64,000 bases of DNA. Origin: Capitulum mitella. Lineage: Eukaryota; Arthropoda; Thecostraca; Pollicipedomorpha; Pollicipedidae. This document shows, piece after piece, positions 23,991 through 35,040 of the stretch (position 1 is its first letter; every line of letters starts with the position of its first letter). The notes beneath the pieces were generated by a model. The model saw nothing but the letters and a program-made list of their open reading frames with translations. It was not told the DNA's origin and made no database searches. The translations under genes and the position numbers were made by a program. Location of the stretch: positions 20,230,056-20,294,055 of the forward strand of contig CP099845.1 of assembly GCA_030062745.1 (NCBI GenBank), read 5' to 3'.

Positions 23991-24898
23991 GGAGGGGGTC
24001 AGTTTGTTATCCCCTGAGGTTTTCCAAAACAGATCCCGAACGGTGTGACATAGCCCCACCAAATTTGACACACCTATAAAAAACTGCATAGTGTATCGTT
24101 GGCTAACAGAAATTGTTAAGGTCCTCCTCGACCGCCGAGCTTAAGACGAGGAATCACAGATTATGAGTTTCAAAAAAGCCTGTTTTTTCTTAGAGAAACC
24201 CCCAAATTGCTGGCAAATATAGGGTTTTAAACACAGGTTTTAAGGTTTGTATGGGTGAGCAGATAATGAGCCGTACGTACCCTTTTCTGCAGAAGTCCAA
24301 ACATCGCCATTTTTGCCAGAGAAATGCCATGCATAGTTCAAGGGGAAAATGGCATAAAACAATGCCATTTCAAATATAAAATAAAACAAGGGATCACCGA
24401 ACACACATGGCTATCGTTTTCACGTTCCCAAGGTCATAAGGTAAGGATTCAGTAACCTTAGGTTCATGATATACGGAAAGAGAAATTTTTCCATTTCCGC
24501 CAGGGGCCTTCCTCATAGTTTTTCCAGGGACGGATTTTGGAAAAAGACAATACACAAACATCGACGAACGCGAAAATTAACATGTCCGTGCAGGAATCGT
24601 GCATACATCACCATGAAACGGCAGCCCTATGACGTTTCGCAAGGTTTACCTGCAGTAGCACCCAAAAGGTGCCAACGGCGAAATTCATGCTCCCTGGCGT
24701 GCTGTGACTTCCGCGGCTATCCGTCTGATCTGCTGTCCGCTGCTGCACTCGGGCTGCTGTGCCAGGCTGCTGTGCTCGGGCCGCTGCGCGGCCGCGGACG
24801 GTGCTGGGTCTGGTGCGTCTCCGACGCCTGTACTCGCCGGCTGCAGCGCTAAACCTTTCAGGCCCGCTACCCCCTGCCTGTAGCCGACGGCCACGTCT

Positions 24899-25333
24899 TT
24901 AACCCGCGCACGATCGTGGGTCGGTGGCTACCACGGCCGACTGGGGGGGGGGGGGCGGTTGACCGCTCCCCTCTAACTCACGAACGGTTGGTCGCACGGT
25001 AGTTACTTTTAAATAATATGTAAGCAATTTACGTCCTACATATGTTTTCTGATAGCTGACAGCATGAGACCGAGAAACGGCCTGAACCTCAATGGCTGTG
25101 ACTAACAACGCGGAGGTAAAGGCACCAACGTATAAGCAAAGGTTTGCAGATTCCGATACACGTCTAATTTCTGAGATTTGTTTAATATTTACGCCGAAAC
25201 GTTGTGTTAAAGACACGACAGTTTTCACGCCGGTTGTCGGTGGGCGCCGCAGCCGTACGCAGTAAAAATTAACGGAAACTAATTTTAGCGTTCCTTTATT
25301 TTCGCGACATAAGCCTATCCATGTAAATTTCAT
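24899..25333 (-). CDS. Right-arm-specific open frame, 144 codons, unknown
   Basis: The function is not recognised. It begins MKFTWIGLCRENKG and has one moderately hydrophobic stretch (NLCLYVGAFTSALLVT). It ends in a proline-rich tail read from the C-run at 24945-24956. It fills most of the ~500 bp between two duplication blocks and has no counterpart in the left arm. Composition is unremarkable, and no splice or domain evidence supports it. It may be part of an inserted element. Confidence 0.2.
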   Translation of the reverse strand: MKFTWIGLCRENKGTLKLVSVNFYCVRLRRPPTTGVKTVVSLTQRFGVNIKQISEIRRVSESANLCLYVGAFTSALLVTAIEVQAVSRSHAVSYQKTYVGRKLLTYYLKVTTVRPTVRELEGSGQPPPPPQSAVVATDPRSCAG

Positions 25334-26551
25334 TGATTTCAGTGGTTCTTGTGATGGTTTCTCATGCTTAAATTTTGGAAAAATTCATTACCAATATCGG
25401 AATGTTAAAAGCCTGTTTGAGGGAGTGCGCGAAAAATGCCAACACAAGAACTCTTCGGAAATCAAAATTCTTACGCAATAAAGTGATGGCAAACGAAGAC
25501 TTCGCATCCTCAGACTTATTACCAGCTTGGCCACCTTGGACCACGATGTGCTGAACGGGAGCATAACTGAGAGGTGCTTGCCCTCGAATGTCCGCATCAT
25601 CCTGCCCACGAAGCCATCCAGAAGGCCTCAACGATTGGCACACACACACCGCTACAGGGCAACGTTCGAAAATGGCACCAGCGCAAAGATCGGTTTTACT
25701 GCGCTCAGTGCCTGACGAGGTTCATTTTGCTTCTCTGCTGCGACATATTGACAAGGAGACATTGTCGGTTTCGTGGGGCAAGCATGGCATTGTGCTGAAA
25801 GGAGAAGGGGACAAATCAGTTGCATTTTAGGTAACTTCAGGTAAACCTGCTTTAGTCAAGTGTTCGAGCATGGTCAAATAATCGTTAAAAACTGCATTTC
25901 ATTATCGTCTATGGTACTTCTTTCATTTGTTTTACCACCATTCAGCTTATGGCGAATGGCAGGCCTCGTCAAGTTTTCTCTCAGAGCCGGCACTGGACGA
26001 GAACGCCATGTGCGATATTTTACGTGCTCTTTGCAGTCTGTCGCGGCCGCGCCCTGCATGGGTTGTCGGGATTATCGAGCCGGGATGCCTGCCATAAACC
26101 GCGTATGTCCCGAGCATATTGCCACAGAGCCGGGGAACGACGTCATACGTCTCATTAGTCGCGCTTACTTTTATGTAGCTGGTAAATTTTCCATACGACG
26201 CTTAAGCTTTGGGTACACATTGTTCGCTGCAAAACTTGAAAATGTGGCCATTGAGAAGAATAGGCGAGAGCTGGTCAGTCCACGAACAGCGTCCATAAAC
26301 AAGTCCTGAATACACGTCCTAGCTATAGATTGTCCCTCCTGTTGATAACGTGATAGCATAACTGATATTCAACTGGTCAATAACGTGAAGCACCCTGCTC
26401 GTAAACCTAATTCAGTTCGATGACGCGCAGCACTGCAGAAATATGAAGACGATCCGGCACAAAGCCGCTCGTCGGCTTGCTGCATGGTGCAGTCGGATGC
26501 ATTCCGTGGAAACAGTGAGTCTCGCGCTGGCAGTTCTTGAGTGACATTGAC

Positions 26552-27811
26552 ATGGAGTCGGGTTTGACAGGAGAGAGCGTGCTCAGCAAGATGCCCCTTC
26601 CTTGGAGAGTGGCCTGCGTTGTAGCCGGCATACTGCCGGTGCGTGGCGCGATCTGTGGTCGGTTTTCGACGTCCTTTAGCTTTTGCAGCGTGCCGGCCTT
26701 GTTTGGACTGCTCATCGCAGTTGTCATCTCAGTGTCTGCTCTCATCTGGGTAGGTCTGAACACCATAAACCTGTACGGTTTTGATCATCCTGTGGTGTCG
26801 CTATTTTTTCAGGCAATCATAAACTCGTGTTTGGTGGTCTCATCGTGGGTTATGCTATCCCGAGGAAGAAAGATATCCGATTTTCTACTCGTTTTAAATA
26901 TGCCAAAGTCTGTTAGCGACGAAAATGATTCCCGAAAGTCTCAGAAATTCGAACTGATTCCCATCGTCGTGCTTGTTCTTAATTTCTGTTTGGAAATATG
27001 GAAAATTTATGATCGCTGTTCAATTTATGCTGCTGGCGACAGCGAATTTCTTTGGATTGTTGTCCGCATATACGTCGCCATCGTCATCGTGCGCAACGCA
27101 TGCTTTCTATCCTTGAACGTCTTGACCTTGGCAACGTGTGACCAACTGTTCGAAGCCATCTCTAGGGACGTCGTTCGTCTACTGACGTCAGAAGTGACCA
27201 CCAAGGACCGCAGTGGCGAAGTCTGCCACATGTCCCTGACGAACGTCTCGGACACGCCGTCCAGCCGTCGCAGGCCGACCGGGCAACCCCCCAGAGTCGG
27301 CGAATCCGTAGTCCTCTCCGCTTCGCGCCCCGACGCCACCGGCGGCGGCCATCTGCCGACTTGCCTCCGCGCGCTGCACGCTCGCTACTGTGCCGCCTCC
27401 GCCGCCGTCGAGGGCTTCAACGAGGTGCTGGCGCTGCCAACGCTGCTCGGCGTCATCCACCTGGTCACCTACTGCATGTCGGTCCTCGTGACATTCAGCC
27501 GCCGTCCGCCGACGCCGCAGGGCGTGACCACCTTGGTGCTGGCGCTGGTGGAGGCGGCCGCGCACACAGCGACGCTCTGCGTGCTCGGCCAGAGGGTTGA
27601 GGAGGCGGCGCGCCGGCCGGCGGCGCTGCTGTTGATGACGCCGCCGACCGAGCCGGCCGCGCGCCGCGAGGCCGACGCCATGGTGGAGCTCGTCAAGTTT
27701 CTGCGTCCCAGAATCGGCGTCACTGGTCTCCCCAACATCAACAACAGCCTGATGGGGAATATGACCGTCGGCCTCGTCACCTACACGCTCGTCCTGCTGC
27801 AGATGACCTAG
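26552..27811 (+). CDS. Gustatory-receptor-family seven-transmembrane protein, intact
   Basis: A 419-codon intronless reading frame from ATG 26552 to TAG 27809-27811, the usual length for arthropod gustatory receptors (insect 7tm_7 family). These act as ligand-gated cation channels or chemoreceptors in the plasma membrane. Hydrophobic segments lie at about residues 47-69, 81-102, 133-154, 167-193, 292-314, 324-346 and 398-417, giving seven. A long polar loop (about 205-290) precedes the fifth. The C terminus VTYTLVLLQMT fits the family signature TYxxxxxQF, with Met for Phe. An upstream TTG extends the frame by five codons, but the ATG is shared with the left-arm copy. The 3' half is far more GC-rich than the 5' half. 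The ligand cannot be inferred. Confidence 0.85.
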   Translation: MESGLTGESVLSKMPLPWRVACVVAGILPVRGAICGRFSTSFSFCSVPALFGLLIAVVISVSALIWVGLNTINLYGFDHPVVSLFFQAIINSCLVVSSWVMLSRGRKISDFLLVLNMPKSVSDENDSRKSQKFELIPIVVLVLNFCLEIWKIYDRCSIYAAGDSEFLWIVVRIYVAIVIVRNACFLSLNVLTLATCDQLFEAISRDVVRLLTSEVTTKDRSGEVCHMSLTNVSDTPSSRRRPTGQPPRVGESVVLSASRPDATGGGHLPTCLRALHARYCAASAAVEGFNEVLALPTLLGVIHLVTYCMSVLVTFSRRPPTPQGVTTLVLALVEAAAHTATLCVLGQRVEEAARRPAALLLMTPPTEPAARREADAMVELVKFLRPRIGVTGLPNINNSLMGNMTVGLVTYTLVLLQMT

Positions 27812-28260
27812 CCGTCGTTGCACTCTCGAAGATGTCGCAGCCATTTCTGGTTCTGCCGCGATGGTGTAGCCGTGTGACGCCATACCGCACTTAGCGTAGC
27901 TGATTTGTAACTTCTCAGCATTATTTTTCTTCTTTGGCATTTCGGTAATAAGAGGCTTTAGTACCATTCTGTCCTTCTTTAAATTTTTTTCTGTTTTTAG
28001 TTTACCTAAGTTTGTTGAAAATGTTACTGATGCTATTTCGAGTGTGCAGTTCACTGCGATATGCCTCCGCACGTGAGAAATCAATAAATCGGAAATCAAT
28101 CACGCTTGGTTATGTTAAATATTTGGAGGCCGTTATTAATGATATAGCAGGACATTTCGGTACAGTTAACAAACTGGTGTGTTTCTTGAATTCCCTAGAC
28201 AACTAATTCGCCGGTACGTAGTGGATTTCATTTCGATAATCGCGCACTAAGCCTTCGCAA
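27812..28260 (+). other. 3' flank of the receptor, conserved between arms
   Basis: It aligns to 2700-3146. No domain was found. An antisense frame that crosses it (27188-28099, minus) is open in both arms but only shadows the GC-rich receptor codons. Confidence 0.4.
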
Positions 28261-28280
28261 TCTTTACCAAGACGGGCACC

Positions 28281-28664
28281 ATGCACGAAACCGTCCAGAA
28301 TGGGCTCCCGGCCCACGGACTCCGGCCACTGCCGACGCCCTCAGCCTGGCCGACGGCGCCCAGCGCCGCTCGTGCCCAGAACGACGGCAGGGGGGGGCTC
28401 CGCGACGGGGGAGTTTGCGGGTTGCCGGAGCCGGGAGAGAATCCAGAGGGCTCGGAAGCCGCGATCGGGACCGGGGGAACAAGCACGGCTGATGCCACGG
28501 CGGACCACGGACTCAGAGGGCGGTGGAAATGTGGTGGCGCGATAAAATGGCAGTCCGGAATACCTGCTGTCGGCGTAAGCCCCCGGCGTGTTCAGTCTTG
28601 GAGACGTTTTCTCCAAGTGTGGCTAAAAGCTAATAAAATTTGGCCGATGAACGTTTTAGCTTAA
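28281..28664 (+). pseudogene. GC-rich open frame downstream of the receptor (right-arm copy)
   Basis: It starts MHETVQNGLPAHGLRPLP like the left-arm frame at 2418-2680 but changes frame after about 35 codons, at a G-run near 28390. The open frame therefore continues with unrelated residues. No function is recognised. The failure to hold frame argues against a conserved protein. Confidence 0.2.
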
Positions 28665-29489
28665 GCGCTGTTTCCCGCACAAGCTCGGTCACGTTCGGAA
28701 AAAAAAACACTAAAAGTATTTCCTGTGGAGCCCAGTGCTCTGAAAATCATGACAAAAAGGATGCCCTGGCAAAGAATACATGGTATACATAGCATAGGAT
28801 ACATGGCAAAGGATACATGGTCTCCCATCATCGGACCGTCCAAGAGGTAAGAGGTCGGTGCGTTTGGGCCAGCCGAAAGGTGTATGTGAAACCGCTTCTG
28901 GTCAGCACTCCCGGTCCCTTTTTGTAGTACTCCCGGTGTATTTTTGAACAGCAGCGTATTTAGAGGAAACTTGCATCAATAACTGTATCGGATGCCGTTC
29001 ACATTCTACATGCCAGGACCTGCAACATTGGCCTGAAAGGATGCAAGCAGCTGCTGAGACGAACGAGCAGCATTCTGGCTCCTGCTTACCTTCGGGGAAA
29101 ACCCACATCTCGTTCCAGTCCGCAGATCGACCACGACCCAACTGCATTCGCAGCCGGACCACCAAGCCACATTCGCAGCCGTACCCAGCTAATGCTTGTC
29201 TTTTGTCGAACCGTTTAAGCTGAGCGGTTCAGTTAAGAGTTGTCTTAATTTCTCGAGCTTGGCCCGTTGAACCTAACGTAGCATTGTGAGATGTCGTAGG
29301 GCATCGTACCTACCGTCAGAAAGCGAGCTCCGGTACCAAAATGTTTAGTCGAAGGCCAGGGGCAGCCGAAACCGAGGTCGGCAACATGGCACGTCGCAAC
29401 GATAGGTCTCGTGACCTGGCCGGTCCGACCGGTCCGCAGCTTAACACTAACAGTTTACGAGATAACTGCAGACATATTTCAAGGTATGT

Positions 29490-29575
29490 GTTTGTCCTCC
29501 TCGTCGGCTTAGTGGCTGGAGATTAGGACCCTTAATCGCAAGGTTGTGGGTTCAGATTTTGACGCCACAAGCTCT
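29490..29575 (+). repeat. tRNA-derived SINE-like head, copy 2
   Basis: Same tRNA-like A-box (GGCTTAGTGGCTGGAG) as 1436-1530. The B box has decayed to GGGTTCAGAT. It lies just inside the duplication boundary. Confidence 0.4.
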
Positions 29576-29751
29576 CGACTGGTGACAATGACACGTATGT
29601 GTGGCAGGCACGTGACCAGGATTTTTCTCGCGGTGGGGGGCAAATGTCGAATCTCGTCATATGCCACTGGAATATGACTAAATTTACAAGAAAAAGCAAT
29701 TTTATATAATTTATCTCACGTTTAATGAACAGGGAAACATGTCTGCTTCTG

Positions 29752-29753
<2 letters not shown>

Positions 29754-29809
<56 letters not shown>
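29754..29809. repeat. (TA)28 microsatellite
   Basis: Pure AT dinucleotide run inside the split small element. The relative at 52595-52861 has only a short 'catatacatgatc' there, so the array expanded after insertion. Confidence 0.95.
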
Positions 29810-29812
<3 letters not shown>

Positions 29813-30639
29813 AACTATTCCGTAATCCTGTGAAATCGTTGTATCTCTACCATAGGTGGGCATCGTTACTAAAAAATGTAACTTCGTTACTAGTTACTCC
29901 GTTACTCAAAAAAGCCAGTCTGTTACTCGTTACTCCGTTACTCTGCCTTAAAAAGTAACGGAAGTTACCGTTACTCAGTTATTCCGTTACTTTTTTAAAT
30001 GCAGTGAAAACCAAGCGAACGCGGGTTTTAAGTCTTTTATGCTGCTTTGTGGTTGTAAAACGCATTCCATATACAAAGGGAAGAAACAAAAAGCGCTTAC
30101 CCAAAACACTCCGCTAGCTGCCCACTGCTCTCACCAGCCGTTGTAGAGTCGGGGGCGCCGGGACAACAGCCGCGGCGGGTATTCTACCACTGTGTTAGCC
30201 ACAATGTTCAAATCAACGAATTCCTGTTCATTGCCCGCGGCGCCGACGGAGCGGGAACAACCGGCGCTGGAGCGGACGCATGCAAAATGCGACAAACGGC
30301 GGACATCTATCGACTGGGTTCCATCAACAATGCCTCTCGAAGTATCCGCCCTGAACATAATGGTCTCCGTTCAGAGCTCGTTTCGGTCTCGCGAACTTCT
30401 TGTTTTGTTTTGAAATTATGTGTGTGTATTAGTTTGTGTGCGAGTGCGTGCGTGGAGGTAAGATTCCTGATACCCCTGACGTTTTTTTAATACCAAACGA
30501 CGAAGAACTCAAAAAAACATGACTGATATGGATTTTATTATTGTGAAATAAAAAATAAAATAAAAAGGTGCTTTAGTACCTCTTCAGCACCCTTGAAAAG
30601 ACAAATTAGCTCTAAAAACATGGTCATAAGTAAGATGCA

Positions 30640-31050
30640 ACGGAGGATGTTAGCCGTTCACAAGTGGAACATTTTGGAACGATGACGTGACCTGACCTGA
30701 CCCCTGTGAAAGGCCAAAATTGATATCAATGAACTCGCTATTGTCTTACGGTTCAGTATATGTCGCTTAAGTTCAGCTTTTCAGGGACAAGGTATTGTGT
30801 CTATTTACCTAATTCCAAGGACGTGTTTTGACCTTTCATGGCGTCTGGTGGCCTCAAAATTGACCTGAGATCAAAACTCTTGAATGTTTTCGTCTCGGTT
30901 TGACAAAACCTTTCTGCCGGTGTTTTCCTTTTTTCCGTGAGATATATGGGAGCCGAGATCCTGGGAGGTGCGGAAATCCGCGCTCCCCCTCCGGCCGGGC
31001 AGAGGGCATTCTGAGCCCGGCCGGAGACGGGTTAAAAACACTTCATTTAA
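30640..31050. repeat. Inserted AGGTCA/TTAA-bordered repeat inside the hAT element
   Basis: Starts with TGACCTGACCTGACC and ends in a GC-rich palindromic patch (GGCCGGGCAGAGGG against CCCGGCCGG) followed by GGGTTAA and, shortly after, TTTAACCCT. It resembles the GC-rich TTAA-bordered units at 20764-20985 and 22290-22347. Exact limits are unclear. Confidence 0.35.
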
Positions 31051-32534
31051 CCCTAAGCCCTGTGGGGGGCAGATTCTGCTACCCGTGTCTTTTTGCTTGT
31101 CGCTCCCACACTGTTTGCCGCAGCGCCACAAGATTTTCTGGCATTTCATGGAATTGATACACACGTGTTTTGTCAACATTTTAAAAAAAATCGGTCCCGC
31201 AGAGGCGGTTCCAAGCCTCCGTTTTCGGCGGTAATGTGCTGTGCGTGAAGCTGCAAAGTTGTGCGGTTCACTATCGTGACATTCTGAGTAGAAATAAAGA
31301 TCACTGACTCATTTATATAGTCATACGCATCGTAAACAATGCGTATGCACACACATTTTCAGGCGAACGCACACCCAGGTACTGAAAAAATGGGGGAGCA
31401 CACTATTGTGCTTATGGTGCCCTTCCAGTTTTGTTTACCTGGAACCACCTCTGCGCTACATATAAACTTAAACTGGCTTGCTAGTTGTACATCTGATGTT
31501 TATATCACCCAAAACAAACAAAAACAAAGGAAATTTCTTATTTCAAAAATCACCCTTCTTGCCCTCCCTGGAACTGCCTATGGTTTTCCATTTTAAATTT
31601 CAGCTTTCGGTATATAAAAGACTTGGACATTCCACGCTGAACCGTGTTATTCCCATGAAAATTGGTTGGTAAACACGGCCGCAGTGACCTTTCAAAAATC
31701 CCCAAATTTTGGAGTTTGTTTGCCCCCTCGCCCTATTTTCGCAGTTTTTGAATTTTTGGGGTCCGGAATTGGAGATCTCGTTGAAACATATTAAATGACA
31801 TTCATTCCATCAACATTGGACGAATGCATCTCGAGATCTCTGGAAGGGCGGGGAGAGGAGGGGGCAGAATTGGTAATCTTCACCTTTCGGCCAATGCATA
31901 TTTTTCGAAGGTGCAAAAGTGGCAACGGCTCATATCATGTCTGAGTTTGGGTCCTCACTTCTGCGTCTACAAAAAATCATGTGTCAGCCGAAAGGTGTTT
32001 CGGCCAGCTGATATTTTTTCGGGAACGCAGGAGTGGTAACTCGAATCGCATGGACAATGTAGCCTGTCCTCCAAGTTAAAAATGATTTAACCTAACCTAA
32101 CCTAAAACCTACTGTATGGTTGCAGGGATTGCCCTAGATGGGCATGTAAAACTAATTTTTTGTTAGGTTCAATTTGCCTGTTTTTTGGTTTAGTTAGCTC
32201 GCATCGGCTGAAGGCAAACACGTGTCAACTGAATCAAAACTCAAGAGTTACCTAACCAAGTCAGTTTACACATCCAGTAGGGGCCAGTGCTTAGAAAAAT
32301 ACCTGAATGGGCTAAATTGTTCACACAACTTGTGTTGCCACTTCCGCATCTCCAAAAATTACGCGTAAGCGTCGGCCGAAAGGTAGATTACCGCAGATCT
32401 GCCCCCCCCCCAGGTTAATGTGAATTTCACTGCCTGCAGAGAATATGGTTAAGGCAAATAGTCCAAGCAATAGTCGACAAGCTTCATAATTATGCTTCAC
32501 TACTGACAACTTATTGTGCACATTCTGTTCTCAC

Positions 32535-32810
32535 CTGGAAATACCGTAAATAATGCTTCCTCTTGATATGTGCCTTTAGGTTTGAAAGGCTGCTCTTGTG
32601 ACCCTTGATTATAACCTCTTTCGGTCGGCACAGGACATACGTAAAAATGACGTTTTTCTTCTCCTCCTTAAACTCAAAGTACGTTTCTAGATGTGGCCAT
32701 GGGTGACCCAGACCGGGCTCGTCCTCTGCCTCCGAAGCTGAGGCACCGTCGGACTCGGAGTCAAGGTTTTCCACCTCCAATGGCGGCGTAAAGACGCCTT
32801 GATGGGACAT
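32535..32810 (-). CDS. hAT transposase first exon with BED-type zinc finger
   Basis: The frame starts at ATG 32808-32810 (MSHQGVFTPPLEVENLDSES) with an acidic N terminus (residues 15-35). A BED-like finger follows: WPHLETYF, then VLC, then SNLKAHIKRKH. This is the DNA-binding domain that hAT transposases use on their terminal repeats. The first finger cysteine appears to be Tyr (FTYVLC), so the finger may be defective. The coding run ends RYFQ at a canonical splice donor (CAG/GTGAGA at 32535/32534), consistent with a two-exon transposase. No second exon was found in the remaining element. Confidence 0.65.
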
Positions 32811-33599
32811 TTTAGTGTCAGGAAGTTAAAATTTCAGGCCAGCCGAGAATCAATCACCACTCCATCGCGCCATGGACATCACAGATCCAAGGCCATGGCG
32901 GCAGTAATCATGTGCTCAACAGCCTTGAATGATCTTGGCGGGGAACCGTGTGACGGTGGTAAGCAATCCATGACTAACTTGAGACAACATTGAAAACTGC
33001 CGTCAGCTGGCTGTTCCAGTATAAATGACAATAACTTTGATATCTTTTAGCCTGAAAAATGACGACTGGTTAATTTATCATTTTAAGTCATATCAGACTT
33101 ACGCATAATTCAATACTTTTGTCCCAAAAGAGACCAAAGTCAGCTGGCCTTTATACTGAACCATTGCCGCCAGCTTGCCGTCAACGTTTATCAGCTGACG
33201 AATATTGTCAACAAGTCTACTCCGCGATTGTCAGCTGAGTGCGCGCCCAGCCGCGCTTGTATCGCCGCACGCTATTGGGTGTTGCCTATTCGAGTAGCCA
33301 ATGGTGTGTGCCGATGCAAATAAAGCCGGGCGGTGTCTGTAAGGAGTTTAAAAAGTAACGGAGTAACGGAGTAACGGACCAAAAAGTAACGGAGTAACGG
33401 ACCACAAAAGTAACTTCCGTTACTCAGGCCGTTACAGTAAAATAAAAGTAACGGGTCCGTTACTCCGTTACTCAAAAAAGTAACTTCGTTAGTAACGGAG
33501 TAACGGAGTAACGGACCAGTGCCCACCTATGATATCTACTGCAGGCCGCTTGGCTCAGGGGGCGCCATGGCCCCCATGGCCCCCTTGGCTACGTCCCTG

Positions 33600-35040
33600 T
33601 GGTGTGAATTGGAGACGGGATGTTTAAACCCAAATGGCTTTGAGTTCTGATCAAACTTCTTTCACCTGTTCATAGTCAGAAATGCCTTCGTCTGACCCCA
33701 CGCTCAGTTTATCGTATGGTACAGGGTTTCGGATACCGTGCTTGTGGAACGCCAACCTCCCCGCTCAACAGCACTGACAGGAATGAACTGAAGCGCAGTC
33801 GGCCAGTCTGCAGTAGTGGGCGGATCCTAGCGCAGAGTGCATGGCGTCATAACGCCGTACACTCTATCTGCACAGTAGCATAGGAAACTACAGCAAGCTG
33901 CAAGACGTTTGGTTTAGTGCGGATGAACTAATCGAGGTTACCCTAAGAGGGAGCTGCTAATCAGAATACCTGGAACTCGTTAACCAGAGAAAGTGTGTGC
34001 GTGTCGTACAGGAATACTAAACATACCTAGAGGCCACAGCGGGCTTAATCCCACACCTCAGCGGATTTGGTCGCGTTGCGTGATATGTACCGGTAGGTAA
34101 CATGACTTGTCGCCAGGGTGCTTCTGACCTGTTGAATGCAGCCGGCAGAAAAGTTCCCGTTAGATCTCTAGGGGCCTTACAGGTGGGTGGCCAGCCTCAA
34201 AGACGTGCGTCAACTCTCGAGGAAAGAAGAGTTCCCAAACGAACGCAACAGTAATATTCCTTGTGCCAAACTTTCTGATCTATGTAAAGTTGCAAAAATT
34301 TCATCTGCAGTCTGGCAGTGAGCAAACTGTTGGCAAGTCCTTCAAGCCCCTGTACAATCCCGTCGAGGTTCAAGTCATTGAAATCGATAGGGACGGGCTG
34401 ATAGGTCAAGAACATCTTATAATACAGCAGGGGAGAGCGGGCTAGTCGTTACACGAATACGTTGATACAGTGGCAATTACTCACAAACTTGGACTCGAAA
34501 TGTCTCTCGCATCACACCACGTGACTGACCTTGAAATCTCTTGGCGCCGCTGTCTTCTTTGGCGCGAAACGTCACCGTTGCAACGCGAAGTAGAATGGGG
34601 CTAATTGTTTACTGTATTGTAGATTTTACTGGCCCAGCTACCCATTCATTTCCTGTGCTATCATTTGAGGTTAAAGTCCATGATATACGTGCTTTGGAAC
34701 CGTTCATCTGTTGCTTTCTACACAGTACCACGGCCATCTATAGCAATCATACCGTTCACGTCAAATCCTGCCGCGATTTGCGGCAGGTCGCATGGCGAGA
34801 GGGCGCGCAACTTGTTACACGCTGTAACAATACGCCCCAGTGTGTGGAAGTGACATTCTGCCTGAACGTAGGCACAATGCTATCGAGCTACGTTGCGTAT
34901 GAACGGATACCATATTTTTCCTCTACGCTGGTCGGCGGTGGTAATGATACTACCTTTTTAAAGGGTCAGTCCCCATTTTGATGTAGGGGGGCTGCGCGAC
35001 TCGAACGTGCTGCCCATCCCCCTTTGAATGCAGGGTCGGC
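33600..35040. other. Unassigned stretch
   Basis: Only short open frames without domains, and no within-window repeat match recognised. Confidence 0.3.

Larger units (their letters stand above)
18640..29596 (-). repeat. Right arm of the inverted segmental duplication, internally rearranged
   Basis: The blocks in order are: 18640-20020 (inverted copy of 8300-9790), rep-C 20052-20740, a long hairpin, 20945-21207 (inverted copy of 5490-5750), about 1.1 kb absent from the left arm, 22347-24890 (direct copy of 5735-8303), about 500 bp absent from the left arm, and 25397-29596 (inverted copy of 1414-5567). The central direct block is flipped relative to the rest. The right boundary lies at about 29596, within ten bases of a small inverted-repeat element. 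Confidence 0.85.
29851..33531 (-). mobile_element. hAT-superfamily DNA transposon, internally deleted
   Basis: Terminal inverted repeats CATAGGTGGGCA (left) and TGCCCACCTATG (right) are flanked by 8-bp target duplications ATCTCTAC (29843-29850) and ATATCTAC (33532-33539), one mismatch. Subterminal zones at both ends are packed with GTTACTCCGTTAC-type repeats, as in many hAT elements. The length is about 3.7 kb. A transposase first exon with a BED finger is on the minus strand (32535-32810), but no catalytic RNase-H-like or hAT dimerisation domain was found. Part of the interior (about 30640-31050) looks like a later insertion. Confidence 0.85.
29605..33599. mobile_element. Small inverted-repeat element split by a hAT insertion
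   Basis: Left part 29605-29842 and right part 33540-33599 together match the uninterrupted element at 52595-52861 (opposite orientation). The ends are CAGGCACGTGACCAGG and, inverted, CAGGGACGTAGCCAAGG. Everything between is the hAT element plus its target duplication. The left part also has a (TA)n expansion. It is non-autonomous and non-coding. Confidence 0.75.

Noticed and set aside
25860-26309. 149-codon open frame upstream of the receptor, with a counterpart at 4663-5100
   Set aside because: Amino-acid identity between arms is lower than nucleotide identity and overlapping frames are equally open, so no sign of protein selection.
27188-28099. 303-codon antisense open frame over the receptor (and 2991-3770 in the other arm)
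   Set aside because: It mirrors GC-rich receptor codons, has no domain, and its extra N-terminal part differs between arms. Treated as a shadow.
32088-32107. CCTAACCTAACCTAA, resembling the arthropod telomere repeat
   Set aside because: Only about three units in the middle of a hAT element; too short to call telomeric.
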